Source: Paraburkholderia sp. Tr-20389 (lineage in GTDB: Bacteria; Pseudomonadota; Gammaproteobacteria; Burkholderiales; Burkholderiaceae). From it: a stretch of DNA of 64,000 nucleotides. The first letter of the stretch is position 1. Every line of letters starts with the position of its first letter. Shown in pieces: positions 47,207-55,900 of this stretch. The stretch is from NCBI RefSeq assembly GCF_017104565.1, contig NZ_JAAGPD010000045.1, positions 27,304 to 91,303 of the forward strand. The letters run 5' to 3'. A program made the position numbers and the translations under genes. Below the pieces are notes generated by a model. That model did not search any database. It was not told where the DNA came from and was given only the letters and a program-made list of their open reading frames with translations.

Positions 47207-48196
47207 ATGAAAGTACTGATCACGGGCGGCGCGGGATTTCTCGGCCAGCGTCTCGCGCGCGAACTGCTCGCGCGCGGTGAATTGAAGGGCGCGGACGGAC
47301 AGCGTCAGCCGATCACCGAACTGGTGCTGCTCGACGTCGTCGCGGCGCCCGGTCCGCAAGACGATCGCGTGCGCGTCGAAGTCGGCGACATTGCCGAGCG
47401 TAGCGTGCTCGAACGTTTGATCGACGAGAAGACGGCGGCGATCTTCCATCTCGCGGCGATCGTCAGCGGCCAGGCAGAGGCGGACTTCGAGCTGGGCATG
47501 CGCATCAATCTCGATGCGTCGCGCCTGCTGCTCGATGTGTGCCGTGCGCGCGGGCATCGTCCGCGCGTCGTGTTCACGAGTTCCGTCGCCGTGTATGGCG
47601 GCGACTTGCCCGATACCGTGCTCGATGAAACGGCGCTGAATCCGCAATCGTCGTATGGTGCGCAGAAGGCGATCGCCGAATTGCTGCTCAACGATTATGC
47701 GCGGCGCGGTTTCGTCGACGGCCGCGTGCTGCGCTTGCCGACCATCAGCGTGCGGCCGGGCAAGCCGAATGCAGCGGCGTCGTCGTTCGCGAGCGGCATC
47801 ATTCGCGAGCCGCTCAATGGCGAGCCGTCCGTGTGTCCCGTGAATGGCTCGATGCGTCTGTGGCTGCTGTCGCCGCGCAAGGCAATCGAGTGTCTCGTTG
47901 CGGGATGCGAGATCGACAGCGCCGCGCTCGGCAACAAGCGGACGATCAATCTGCCGGGCGTGTCGGTGACGGTCGACGAGATGATCGCCGCGCTCCGCGA
48001 AGTGGCGGGCGATGCCGTTGCGGCGCGGATCGAATGGAAGGCGGACGAGCGGGTCGAGAAAATCGTCGGCAGTTGGCCTGCGCAGTGGGACGTCGCGCGC
48101 GCGAAGCAGCTCGGGTTGCAGGGCGACGCGACGTTCGCGGACATCGTGCGTGCGTTTATCGACGATGAATTGGGTGGGAAAATTCCGCAGCGCTGA
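47207..48196 (+). CDS. denD: D-erythronate dehydrogenase
   Basis: A 329-residue extended short-chain dehydrogenase: NAD-binding VLITGGAGFLGQRLARELLA, active site TSSVAVYGG and SSYGAQKAIAELLLN (Tyr-x3-Lys as YGAQK). DenD oxidises D-erythronate to 2-oxo-tetronate, so the operon covers both L-threonate and D-erythronate. Last gene of the operon, followed by a terminator at 48210. Confidence 0.9.
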   Translation: MKVLITGGAGFLGQRLARELLARGELKGADGQRQPITELVLLDVVAAPGPQDDRVRVEVGDIAERSVLERLIDEKTAAIFHLAAIVSGQAEADFELGMRINLDASRLLLDVCRARGHRPRVVFTSSVAVYGGDLPDTVLDETALNPQSSYGAQKAIAELLLNDYARRGFVDGRVLRLPTISVRPGKPNAAASSFASGIIREPLNGEPSVCPVNGSMRLWLLSPRKAIECLVAGCEIDSAALGNKRTINLPGVSVTVDEMIAALREVAGDAVAARIEWKADERVEKIVGSWPAQWDVARAKQLGLQGDATFADIVRAFIDDELGGKIPQR

Positions 48197-48209
48197 TCCG
48201 CTGTATTGA

Positions 48210-48236
48210 ACGGGAGCGTGCGTTCGCTCCCGTTTT
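48210..48236 (+). terminator. intrinsic terminator after denD
   Basis: ACGGGAGCG and CGCTCCCGT form a perfect 9-bp stem with a 6-base loop, followed by TTTT. It closes the tetronate operon. Confidence 0.85.
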
Positions 48237-48290
48237 GCGCGTGCGCCGGCTTCTATAATCGGACGATCCATCCGTCATCGAGGGGACGTC

Positions 48291-48545
48291 ATGCGGCGCA
48301 GCGCGATTCTCCTGATCGTTTGTCTTGCCGGTTGCGGCGCGACCGTGAAGCCGACGCCCATGACGAACGGTCGCGATGGCGCCGTGATTTCCTGCGACGG
48401 GCTGCTCTACAACTGGAAGATCTGCGACAGGGCGGCCCGAAAGACATGCCCTAACGGCTACGACGTGGTGGATCGCCAGGAAAAGAAGAACTACACCGAC
48501 TACGGCAGCTACACCACGCGCAAGCTCGTGGTGAGTTGCAGGTAG
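48291..48545 (+). CDS. small predicted lipoprotein
   Basis: An 84-residue protein with a lipoprotein signal (RSAILLIVCLAGCG, lipobox LAGC, Cys15). The mature part has four more cysteines (SCDGLLYNWKICDRAA, KTCPNG and the final VVSC), which could form two disulfides. I do not recognise its family beyond similar hypothetical lipoproteins. A TATAAT at 48254-48259 just upstream is a likely -10 box, so it is transcribed independently of the tetronate operon. Confidence 0.75.
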   Translation: MRRSAILLIVCLAGCGATVKPTPMTNGRDGAVISCDGLLYNWKICDRAARKTCPNGYDVVDRQEKKNYTDYGSYTTRKLVVSCR

Positions 48546-48586
48546 TGTCGTGTCGCGTTATGCGTCGTTCGATTGCTGCTGGTTCG

Positions 48587-49879
48587 TCAGAGCGCCCGCA
48601 CGCACCGGAAGCCCGCATACACGTGCTGATACCTGGGCTGAAACCAGTTGCGGAACGTCGGCCGCAGCATGCATTGCGCGGTGCGCGCCGAGCCGCCCTT
48701 TAGCACGTAATGCTGACCGTCAAAGAAGTTGGCCGAGTAGCCGAGATAGAACGGGAACGCATCGAAGCCAGGCAGCGCTTCGAATAGCGACGACGTCCAT
48801 TCCCAGCCATTGCCGTAAAGTCCTTCGACGCCGAACGCGCTGACATTGTCGGGTGCGGCATCGACGGCCTGCGGATCCCAACTGCGGAAATCGTAGTTGC
48901 CCGATGGCCCGTGCGGTACGCCTTGCGCGGCGTGCTGCCATTGCGCTTCCGTCGGTAACGTCTTGCCGGTCCAGCGCGCGTACGCGGATGCTTCGGCGTG
49001 GCTCACATAGACGGGCCAGTCGGGCGGCAGCGGGATGTCGTCGAACATGGTGCGCAACATCCACTTGCCATCGGCATCGTGCGACCACGTGACAGGATGC
49101 GCGACGTTCTCCGCTTCCTTCCACGCCCAGTCCTTGTCGTTCCAGTACGCGCGATTCCCGTAGCCTCCGGCGTCGATGAACGCCTGGAACTGCGCGTTCG
49201 TCACCATATAGCGGTCGATCTCGAACGCATCGACCTGCACGCGTTGCTCGCCGAATTCGTTGTCCCAACCGAAGCGCCCGTCTTCCTTCTTCATGCCGAG
49301 CACTGCCTCGCCTGCGGGCACGGGCATCATCGGCGAGGTTTCGACATTGCGTGCCGATCCCGCTTTCGATATCGCGTCCTGAGGCGCGGCCTTCATCTCG
49401 AGCGGCAACTGATGCAGCATGTACGCGAGCGTTTCCGCATGCATCAGCCGGTGTTCGATGGCCACGTGCATCAGCTGCTCGGGCGAGCCCGTCGACATGC
49501 CGCCGCTGCCGAATTCGAATTCGGCGAGACGCTCGTCGATCTGCTCGCGCGCCTTCTTTGCGTAGTCGTGCACGGCGTCGAGCGAGGGCCAGTCGGAAGG
49601 TTGATCCGTCGGAAAGCCGCCGTCGACGGGGTCGATGCCGAACGCGAAGAGTTGGTCGAGTTCCGGCGCGAACGCGGGCAGCGGACAGAGCCGCTCGTCG
49701 AAAAGATTGCGGTCGAAGGCTTCGAGATGGCCGATGTAGAACACGATCCGGTGACGTTCGCGGATCGGACGCTCATACAGGTATTCGGGTTTGACGACCG
49801 AGAACAGGGCGTCGGTGACGCGGCGCGCGTCGATGAGCCGTTGAACCAGCGGGTGGTGCGGAGCAGGGTCGCGATTCAT
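48587..49879 (-). CDS. EgtB-like non-haem iron sulfoxide synthase (ergothioneine or selenoneine type)
   Basis: A 430-residue protein with an N-terminal DinB-like four-helix domain and a C-terminal formylglycine-generating-enzyme-like domain (YVSHAEASAYARWTGKTLPT, LYGNGWEWTSSLFE, GFRCVRAL). The iron ligands of EgtB appear as His51 (GHLEAFDRN) and His143/His147 (EHRLMHAE). It would form a C-S or C-Se bond on hercynine. No EgtD (histidine methyltransferase) or SenB/SelD partner lies nearby, so ergothioneine versus selenoneine (SenA) cannot be decided. GAGGAGAC precedes ATG 49879. A strong palindrome lies upstream. Confidence 0.85.
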   Translation of the reverse strand: MNRDPAPHHPLVQRLIDARRVTDALFSVVKPEYLYERPIRERHRIVFYIGHLEAFDRNLFDERLCPLPAFAPELDQLFAFGIDPVDGGFPTDQPSDWPSLDAVHDYAKKAREQIDERLAEFEFGSGGMSTGSPEQLMHVAIEHRLMHAETLAYMLHQLPLEMKAAPQDAISKAGSARNVETSPMMPVPAGEAVLGMKKEDGRFGWDNEFGEQRVQVDAFEIDRYMVTNAQFQAFIDAGGYGNRAYWNDKDWAWKEAENVAHPVTWSHDADGKWMLRTMFDDIPLPPDWPVYVSHAEASAYARWTGKTLPTEAQWQHAAQGVPHGPSGNYDFRSWDPQAVDAAPDNVSAFGVEGLYGNGWEWTSSLFEALPGFDAFPFYLGYSANFFDGQHYVLKGGSARTAQCMLRPTFRNWFQPRYQHVYAGFRCVRAL

Positions 49880-49922
49880 TCGCCGGGTCTCCTCGTGAGG
49901 CTGCAAGCTTCTTGCATGGAAC

Positions 49923-49942
49923 GGGACAGTCTTAAACTGTAC
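49923..49942. promoter_or_regulatory. palindrome upstream of the EgtB-like gene
   Basis: ACAGT-CTTAA-ACTGT (49926-49940) is an exact inverted repeat, extended outward by near-complementary GG and CC. It lies 44-63 bases before the start of the EgtB-like gene. It resembles binding sites of GntR/MocR-type regulators, but no such gene is adjacent. Confidence 0.5.
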
Positions 49943-50028
49943 CGCAGCCGCAGGAGACGTGCCAGGCGGATGCGCATCGGCGTCGCACGATGCGACGCCG
50001 CGCTTCAGACCTCGAGAGATAGACAGAA

Positions 50029-50808
50029 TCAGGCGTTCGTAGCCGCGCCGACCTGGCGCAAGGCGTCGGCATCGACGATGTGAATGAAGCGGCCTTGTGC
50101 GTCGATCAGTCCGCGCTTTTGAAATCTTGACAGGGTGCGGCTCACGGTTTCGAGCGTCATGCCGAGATAGCTGCCCATGTCTTCGCGCGTCATCCGCAGA
50201 TTGAATTCCGCCGATGAATAGCCGCGCTGCGCGTTGCGTTCGGAGATGTCGAGCAGGAATGCCGCGACGCGCTCGTCGGCGCTCAGCGAGCCGAGCACCA
50301 TCATCTGGCCGGCTTCGCGGACGATCTGCTCGCCCATCAGCTTGTGCAGCCGATCCTGCATCGAGCTGATTTCGCGGCACAGATGCTTGAGCGCCGGGTA
50401 GGGAATGATGCACACCGAGCTGTCTTCGAGCGCCACCGCGCTGCACGCGTGCTGGTCGCTGCTGATACCGTCGAGTCCCAGCGCTTCGCCCGCGAGCCGC
50501 AGCCCCGTGACCTGTTCGCGACCATCGCGATGGGCCATTACCGTCTTCAGCGATCCCGACCGTACGGCGTACAGATTGTCGAAGGAATCGCCCGCGCGGT
50601 AGAGCGACTCGCCGCGACGCACCGCGCGCGCCGAGCAGATGAGCGCTTCGAGCTGCGGCATTTCATTGGCGGCGACGCCTTGCGGCATGCACAGATGGCG
50701 CATGGCGCAGGACGAACAGCGCGCGGTGCTGCGCGCGCCGCGCTGCGTGGAAGAGACCGGCGTGCGGCGGGTGCCGCGAACGGGAGCAACAGCGGTGGGA
50801 TTGAGCAT
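50029..50808 (-). CDS. fnr: FNR-type oxygen-sensing regulator
   Basis: A 259-residue Crp/Fnr-family regulator. The cysteine pattern equals that of E. coli FNR: Cys31, Cys34, Cys40 (CSSCAMRHLC) and Cys122 (QHACSAV), the four ligands of an oxygen-labile 4Fe-4S cluster. The cAMP-fold follows (GESLYRAGDSFDNLYAVRSG) and the C-terminal helix-turn-helix is MTREDMGSYLGMTLETVSRT, then LSRFQKRG. It activates genes for low-oxygen growth. ATG 50808 chosen; the region up to 50865 is open but not FNR-like. Confidence 0.93.
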   Translation of the reverse strand: MLNPTAVAPVRGTRRTPVSSTQRGARSTARCSSCAMRHLCMPQGVAANEMPQLEALICSARAVRRGESLYRAGDSFDNLYAVRSGSLKTVMAHRDGREQVTGLRLAGEALGLDGISSDQHACSAVALEDSSVCIIPYPALKHLCREISSMQDRLHKLMGEQIVREAGQMMVLGSLSADERVAAFLLDISERNAQRGYSSAEFNLRMTREDMGSYLGMTLETVSRTLSRFQKRGLIDAQGRFIHIVDADALRQVGAATNA

Positions 50809-50954
50809 GGTACCAACCGGCGTAAAAGAGGTGACAACCGATTGTCCCACTCGATGCGCGCGCAACCTGGCGACAAAATGACGCGTCGACCCGAAAGTTG
50901 CCGTTGAGCGACGTCATCTTTCGCTCACCCGCGCCGTTCGGGCGCATGGACGGC

Positions 50955-51434
50955 TCAGGCCTTCGCCTCGCCTGCCTCATCACCGCCGCCTGCCGCGGAC
51001 GGAATCAGCAACACAGGCAGCGTCGACTGGCGCACGCAGCGCTCGGCCACGCTGCCGAGAATCAGCCGCTGCATGCCGCGTCGGCCATGCGTGCCCATCA
51101 CGATCAGGTCTGCGTTGAAATCGGCGGCGGCGCGCAGCACGAGCGTCGGCACGTCGTCGAGCGAGGACGCTTCGCCCACCGCGATATCGCCCGACACGCC
51201 GCGCTCGCGCATCGCCGCCGACAGCTCCGCCGTCAGTTCCTTGCCCTGCTCGACCAGCCGGTTGCGCAGGACGGATGGATCGTAGCCCGGCGCGTCGAAG
51301 TACATCGGCGTGTTTTCGACCGCGTAGAACGCGCGCAGTGTCGCGCCGAGCTTGCTGGCCATATTCAGGGCGCCGTCGAACGCGCGGCGCGAGGTGTTGC
51401 TGCCGTCGACTGCAACGAGGATGCGTGTGTACAT
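50955..51434 (-). CDS. universal stress protein UspA family
   Basis: A 159-residue UspA-fold protein. YTRILVAVDGSNTSRRAFDG at the N-terminus and the nucleotide-binding motif LIVMGTHGRRGMQRLILGSV, then AERCVRQSTLPVLLIP, complete for ATP binding (GxHGRxG-type). Such genes are often under FNR control near fnr; I see no clear TTGAT-N4-ATCAA site here. Confidence 0.92.
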   Translation of the reverse strand: MYTRILVAVDGSNTSRRAFDGALNMASKLGATLRAFYAVENTPMYFDAPGYDPSVLRNRLVEQGKELTAELSAAMRERGVSGDIAVGEASSLDDVPTLVLRAAADFNADLIVMGTHGRRGMQRLILGSVAERCVRQSTLPVLLIPSAAGGGDEAGEAKA

Positions 51435-51747
51435 GAAGCCTCCGTGCCGTGGAGCGCGGTGCGCCGCCGTATTCCGCCTGCGCGGGCCGCGGGTGATGAG
51501 CGGTAAATTCGTCCGGATTGCGCTTGCAGCTTAAATGATCGTCGAAAAATGCGGGTTTTCGTCGGCAAACGCACAGATGTCAATCAATGATTTGTCAAAT
51601 TTTGCTGTTGGGCGCGCGGTCGTTCATACTGGCGGCACGCTCGACAAATCGGCGTTTCGGACCAGAAAATGGTCGCGATTTCGTCCGGTTGAGCGCATTA
51701 TTTGCCTTACAATTCAAATCTATTCTGACAAGCCGCTTTTCTCGACG
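51435..51747. other. intergenic region between the Usp and GntR genes
   Basis: A divergent gap of 313 bases. The half near the GntR gene (51535-51740) is clearly more AT-rich than the surroundings, with TTTGTCAAATTTTG and ATTCAAATCTATTCTGACA, and probably holds its promoter. I see no gene, strong palindrome or terminator. Confidence 0.5.
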
Positions 51748-52437
51748 ATGAACGAGCGCAAACCGACCGGTCTGCCGGACAAGATCTACGGCGACATCCT
51801 CAACCGCATTCTCGAAGGCGAGTACAAGGAAGGCGAGCGTTTGCCGACCGAGCATGCGCTAGCCGAACGTTTCGAGACGTCGCGGCCCACGGTGCGCGAG
51901 GCGCTCGCGCGGCTGCGCGCGGACGGCATCATCGTCACGCGGCATGGCTCGGGCACGACCGTCGCGCGCCGTCCCGACCCGGACGTGCGCCGCTTCGCGC
52001 CGCTGGAAACGCTGTCCGACATTCGCCGCTGCTACGACTTCCGGATTGTGACGGAATCGGGCGCAGCGGAACTGGCCGCGCAGATGGCCGAGGCCGACGA
52101 CATCGCTGCGATCCAGCACGCGTGGGACGAACTGGAACGCATCATCGAAACCCAGGGCATCGGCGCGAAGGATGACTTCGCGTTCCACCTTGCTGTCGCG
52201 CGCGCGTCGAAGAACCAGTTCTTCATCACGATGATGTCGTTCATCGAAGAGCAGATCGTGTTCAGCATGAATCTGTCGCGCAACCTGTCGCTGGTGAAGA
52301 CGCTCGAACGTCAGCGGCTCGTGCAGGCGGAGCATCTGGCCGTGCTCGAAGCGATTCGCCGCAAGGACGCGGCGGCCGCCGGGCAGGCCATGCGCCTGCA
52401 TCTTGAGCACGCGCGCGACCGGATGTTCGGGTCCTGA
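51748..52437 (+). CDS. FadR-type GntR regulator
   Basis: A 229-residue GntR/FCD protein: GLPDKIYGDILNRILEGEYK, then GERLPTEHALAERFETSRPT (winged helix) and an FCD domain with FHLAVARASKNQFFITMMSF. It is related to but distinct from the regulator at 41274. Targets unknown; the DHA2 exporter downstream is separated by a terminator, so the link is weak. Start ATG 51748 (MNERKPTG). Confidence 0.88.
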   Translation: MNERKPTGLPDKIYGDILNRILEGEYKEGERLPTEHALAERFETSRPTVREALARLRADGIIVTRHGSGTTVARRPDPDVRRFAPLETLSDIRRCYDFRIVTESGAAELAAQMAEADDIAAIQHAWDELERIIETQGIGAKDDFAFHLAVARASKNQFFITMMSFIEEQIVFSMNLSRNLSLVKTLERQRLVQAEHLAVLEAIRRKDAAAAGQAMRLHLEHARDRMFGS

Positions 52438-52456
52438 CGTTTTTTCCTGCCTTGCC

Positions 52457-52493
52457 GGGCCGCGTTGCTTCACTCGCGGCCCTGTTCGTTTTT
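52457..52493 (+). terminator. intrinsic terminator after the GntR gene
   Basis: GGGCCGCG (52457-52464) pairs exactly with CGCGGCCC (52475-52482) around a 10-base loop; a run of five T follows at 52489-52493. Confidence 0.75.
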
Positions 52494-52539
52494 CCCCTCA
52501 TCTGACAATGCGGCGCGCCACGCGCCGTCTCGCAAAGAA

Positions 52540-54093
52540 GTGAATCCTTCCCGTCCTCTGCCTTTTCGCGACGCACTCCTGGCCATGCTCGGCATCGGTC
52601 TCGTCAACATGCTGGTCGCGCTCGACCAGACGGTGGTCAGCACGGCGTTGCCGTCGATCGTCGTCGAACTGCATGGTTTCGAGTACTACGCGTGGATCGC
52701 GAGCGCGTATCTGCTCGCTTCCGTGGTCACGGTGCCCGTCTTCGGGCGGCTCGGCGATTACTTCGGCCGCAAGTATTTCGTGATCACCGCTGTGATTGTC
52801 TTCACTGTCGCGTCGGCGCTGTGCGGCCTCGCGAGCAGCATGCCGTTTCTGGTGTTCGCGCGCGGGCTGCAGGGTGTCGGCGGCGGCATGATGGTCGGCA
52901 CGGCGTTCGCGTCGATTCCCGATCTTTTTCCCGATCCGCGCACGCGCGTGCGCTGGCAGGTCGTGCTGGCGGCAGCGTACGGGATCGGCACGGCAGCGGG
53001 ACCGTCGCTGGGCGGCTGGCTGAGCCAGAACTTCGGCTGGCGCTCGACGTTTCTCGTGAATCTGCCCGTCGGCGCGCTCGCGCTGTACTTCATCTGGGCG
53101 CATCTGCCGTATTACCGGCGCGAGCGCACGGGCGACGTGCGCATCGACTGGGCGGGCGCAGCGCTCGTCGCGCTGGTGCTCGGCGGCTTGCAGACCTTCA
53201 TCGAAGCGGTGCCGAAGGACGGTCTGACGACGGCCAACCTGATACTCGCCGCGCTGGTGGTGGTCGGTGCGGCGGCGCTGCTGATATGCGAGCGGCGCGC
53301 GACGCATCCCATCGTGCCGCTCGATCTGTTCAAGGACCCGCAGCTCGTCACGCTTTTCACGTTGTCGGTGCTGTCGGGTTTCGTGATGTTTTCGCTGATT
53401 TTTTTCGCGCCGCTGCTCCTGCAGGGCGGTTTCGGGCTGTCGCCTCAGCAGGCCGGACTGCTCGCGACGCCGATCGCCGCCTGCATCGCGCTCGGCAGCC
53501 TGATCAACACGCGCATCGTGATCCACATGTCGCGGCCGACCGCGATTCTGACGATCGGCTTCAGCCTGCTCGTGGCCGCGTCGGCCGGTCTCGCGCTCGC
53601 GACGCCCGCGACGCCGCACCTCTATCTCGAACTGTCGATGGCGGCCGTCGGTATCGGCCTCGGCTTCATTCTCAACAACCTGAACGTGTTCGGGCAGGAG
53701 ATCGCCGGCCGCGAACGCTTCGGCATCACGACGGCGTTGCTCCAGTCGACGCGGATGGTGGGCGGCATGCTTGGCACCAGCATCGTCGCGACGATCGTGA
53801 ACCGCCGCTACGCGTCGGGCGTCGAGGAGTCGCTGCGCGTGCTCGGCGAATCCGTCTCATCGACGTGGCGTCCAAAGCTCGCCGATCCGCGCATTCTCGT
53901 CGACGAAAGTTTGCGCGACTCGCTGTTGATCGAAATGAAGCGCGCGGGCCTCGAAGGCCCGGCGCTGTTCGACGCCGCGCGTCACGTGCTCGTGCAATCG
54001 ATTCACATCGGCGTCGTGCTGACGGGCTGCGCCGCGCTGGCGGCCGCGCTTCTCGTGCGCCGGATTTCGCACATCACGTTCCGGCGCGGTTAA
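52540..54093 (+). CDS. MFS multidrug exporter, DHA2 (EmrB/QacA) family
   Basis: A protein of about 517 residues with 14 predicted helices. DHA2 traits: LVALDQTVVSTALPSIVVEL (motif D1), GRLGDYFGRKYFVI (motif A), RGLQGVGGGMMVGTAF and AAGPSLGGWLSQNFGWRSTF (motif C region). It exports drugs or toxic compounds with proton exchange. Start uncertain: GTG at 52540 is preferred because the longer TTG frame (52465) begins inside the terminator. Convergent with luxI. Confidence 0.85.
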   Translation: MNPSRPLPFRDALLAMLGIGLVNMLVALDQTVVSTALPSIVVELHGFEYYAWIASAYLLASVVTVPVFGRLGDYFGRKYFVITAVIVFTVASALCGLASSMPFLVFARGLQGVGGGMMVGTAFASIPDLFPDPRTRVRWQVVLAAAYGIGTAAGPSLGGWLSQNFGWRSTFLVNLPVGALALYFIWAHLPYYRRERTGDVRIDWAGAALVALVLGGLQTFIEAVPKDGLTTANLILAALVVVGAAALLICERRATHPIVPLDLFKDPQLVTLFTLSVLSGFVMFSLIFFAPLLLQGGFGLSPQQAGLLATPIAACIALGSLINTRIVIHMSRPTAILTIGFSLLVAASAGLALATPATPHLYLELSMAAVGIGLGFILNNLNVFGQEIAGRERFGITTALLQSTRMVGGMLGTSIVATIVNRRYASGVEESLRVLGESVSSTWRPKLADPRILVDESLRDSLLIEMKRAGLEGPALFDAARHVLVQSIHIGVVLTGCAALAAALLVRRISHITFRRG

Positions 54094-54126
54094 AGCGCTT
54101 CGCCTCGCCGTGCGCGGCGCGGACCG

Positions 54127-54714
54127 TCAGGCCGCCACGGGCATCGGCTTGCACACCGCCGCGCGGATCGCGTCGACGGTGATGTCGAGCGCAATGGTCC
54201 GCTCGACGCCGATCTTCACGGGCGGCCCCAGCCGCGTCACTTCGATGCCCGCGCGCCGCAGCATCCGCTCGATCGCCGTCGTCGTGACCGTCACGTAGCG
54301 GGTAATGCCCATCCGGTCCGCGAAAGTCACCAGTTCGTGAATCGCGTGCATCGTCAGATCTGCAAAGCCAAACGTTTGCGTGCCATCCGTTTCGATAGCG
54401 AAGCGGCTCAATTCCCAAATATGCCGTCCGAGTGGCGCCTCTTGCCCGTCGAGCAACTGCGGGAAGGTGTCCTTCAGCATGTTCGGGCCTTCCGTCGGCA
54501 TCAGCCGCCAGCAGCCGCGCACCTGCCGATCGCCGTCCTGAATGAGCATGTAGTACGGCCCGAGCGCGTCGTAGCCGTCGATCTCCATGCCCGCGATGGT
54601 CGGAACGTCCCAACCCATCCGGTCCCGAAAGACCCGGGCGCGCAGTCGATACATCTCGTTGATGTGCGTGTTGTCGAACTCTTGCCGTGTGCCAATCCGA
54701 ATCGCCGTATGCAT
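54127..54714 (-). CDS. acyl-homoserine lactone synthase (BraI-like)
   Basis: A 195-residue LuxI-family synthase. Conserved residues: MYRLRARVFRDRMGWDVP, EIDGYDALGPYYML, RGCWRLMPTEGPNMLKDTFP and ELSRFAIET. It makes an acyl-homoserine lactone from S-adenosylmethionine and acyl-ACP; BraI of Paraburkholderia makes 3-oxo-C14-HSL, but the chain length is not readable here. AAGGAG precedes ATG 54714. Divergent from rsaL with a lux box between them. Confidence 0.93.
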   Translation of the reverse strand: MHTAIRIGTRQEFDNTHINEMYRLRARVFRDRMGWDVPTIAGMEIDGYDALGPYYMLIQDGDRQVRGCWRLMPTEGPNMLKDTFPQLLDGQEAPLGRHIWELSRFAIETDGTQTFGFADLTMHAIHELVTFADRMGITRYVTVTTTAIERMLRRAGIEVTRLGPPVKIGVERTIALDITVDAIRAAVCKPMPVAA

Positions 54715-54774
54715 GGTGTGCTCCTTACGTGGTCGCGGTACGCAGGAAAACGTATGCATTGCGGATAAAAAAAA

Positions 54775-54796
54775 CACCTACTCACCTGGATAGGTG
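54775..54796. promoter_or_regulatory. lux box between luxI and rsaL
   Basis: ACCTACTCACCTGGATAGGT (54776-54795), extended by C and G to 22 bases, has CACCTA/TAGGTG arms and fits the 20-bp lux box form. It is about 60 bases from the luxI ATG on one side and 59 from the rsaL ATG on the other. TATCCGCAATGCATA (minus strand, 54753-54767) beside it overlaps the expected luxI -10 region and might be the RsaL site. Confidence 0.75.
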
Positions 54797-54855
54797 GCGT
54801 TTGCGTCTGAAGATTACAAAATTGAGATGAGGGCAGCCAATCACAGGAAAACATC

Positions 54856-55188
54856 ATGGAACTTCAAAATCATTGGCAAGCGGGCGTTCACGCAAACGTT
54901 CAACCTAACGCGCAGAGCCGCAATCCGGACATGTCGTCCGGGGTGGATCGCGTTCTGATCATCGCGTACCGCAAGAAAAAGAAGGAAAGCCAGCGTCAGT
55001 TCTGGGCGCGTTTCGGCGTGACGCAGTCGCGCGGCAGCCGCTTCGAATCGGGCGCGGAGATTCCGGCACCTGTTTCGATCCTGCTGGGCCTCTACTTCAC
55101 GAAGACGGTCACGGACGGCGATCTGGGCAGGGCAGAGAAGGTGCTGCACAACCCGGAAGCGCGTGAGCTCATCAACCTGGATCAATAA
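54856..55188 (+). CDS. rsaL: RsaL-like quorum-sensing repressor
   Basis: A 110-residue helix-turn-helix protein matching Pseudomonas RsaL in SQRQFWARFGVTQSRGSRFE, then SGAEIPAPVSILLGLY. RsaL represses luxI and gives homeostasis of the signal. The first 28 residues are a variable leader. AGGA precedes the start. Its last 17 bases overlap the 3' end of the convergent luxR gene. Confidence 0.9.
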   Translation: MELQNHWQAGVHANVQPNAQSRNPDMSSGVDRVLIIAYRKKKKESQRQFWARFGVTQSRGSRFESGAEIPAPVSILLGLYFTKTVTDGDLGRAEKVLHNPEARELINLDQ

Positions 55189-55900
55189 GGCCGAGCTGCG
55201 TTGCAATCACGGCGGCTGCGCGCCGTGAGTTCACGCCGAATTTCGTGCGAATGTTCTTGAGGTGGAAGTTCACCACGGCTTCGGAGCAATTGAGAATGTG
55301 CGAAATTTCCCACGTGGATTTACCGCGCGCGGTCCATTTCAGGCACTCCTGCTCTCGCGGCGTGAGCTTTGGCACCAAAGCCTGCGTGTGCGTATTCAGG
55401 TGAGGCTGGCTCGTGTCGATGACGAGGTCGCGCAACAGCACCAGGTTGGGCAGCACGACATCGAGATGACGCCAGAAGTCATCGCTCGGGTTGTGATCGT
55501 TGACGAAGCAGATCAGACCCGATTCCTGTCTCGGCCCGTGAATGGGCAGGCTCACACCTGCGCGCAAGCCATGCGCGCGGGCTTCCTCATACATGGTTTG
55601 CGCCGGATTGGTGTCGAACAGATCCGGCGACCAGATCAGCGGTGACGACTTCGTCATGCAGTGCGTGACGGTCGGATCGATGTGCGCGAACCCCTGCTCG
55701 TTGTAGAACTGCCGCCAGGTGGGCGAATACGTGCTGCGGATGAACGCGTCTTCGAGCCGCATCCCCGGCCGCGGCAGAATGCCGACCAGCACGCGATCAA
55801 AGCCCCAGCCGTCTGCCAGTCGGGCGACTTCGCGGAACCAGGTGACATCGTTCTCCGCTTCCAGCAACGGCGACATCTGCTCAATGAAATGTTGCGGCAA
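55172..55900 (-). CDS. LuxR-family signal receptor (BraR-like)
   Basis: A 242-residue LuxR protein: N-terminal autoinducer-binding domain with WGFDRVLVGILPRPG, HIDPTVTHCMTKSSPLIWSP, and C-terminal GerE helix-turn-helix PKLTPREQECLKWTARGKST, WEISHILNCSEAVVNFHLKN. With the LuxI and RsaL genes it forms the BraI-RsaL-BraR type circuit of plant-associated Paraburkholderia. Start ATG at 55900. Confidence 0.93.
   Translation of the reverse strand: MPQHFIEQMSPLLEAENDVTWFREVARLADGWGFDRVLVGILPRPGMRLEDAFIRSTYSPTWRQFYNEQGFAHIDPTVTHCMTKSSPLIWSPDLFDTNPAQTMYEEARAHGLRAGVSLPIHGPRQESGLICFVNDHNPSDDFWRHLDVVLPNLVLLRDLVIDTSQPHLNTHTQALVPKLTPREQECLKWTARGKSTWEISHILNCSEAVVNFHLKNIRTKFGVNSRRAAAVIATQLGLIDPG

Noticed and set aside
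51575-51600. Possible FNR box near the GntR gene
   Set aside because: TTGAC and TTGAT-like pieces occur but not in the TTGAT-N4-ATCAA arrangement.
52465-52539. Longer N-terminus for the DHA2 exporter from TTG
   Set aside because: It begins in the loop of the intrinsic terminator at 52457-52493.
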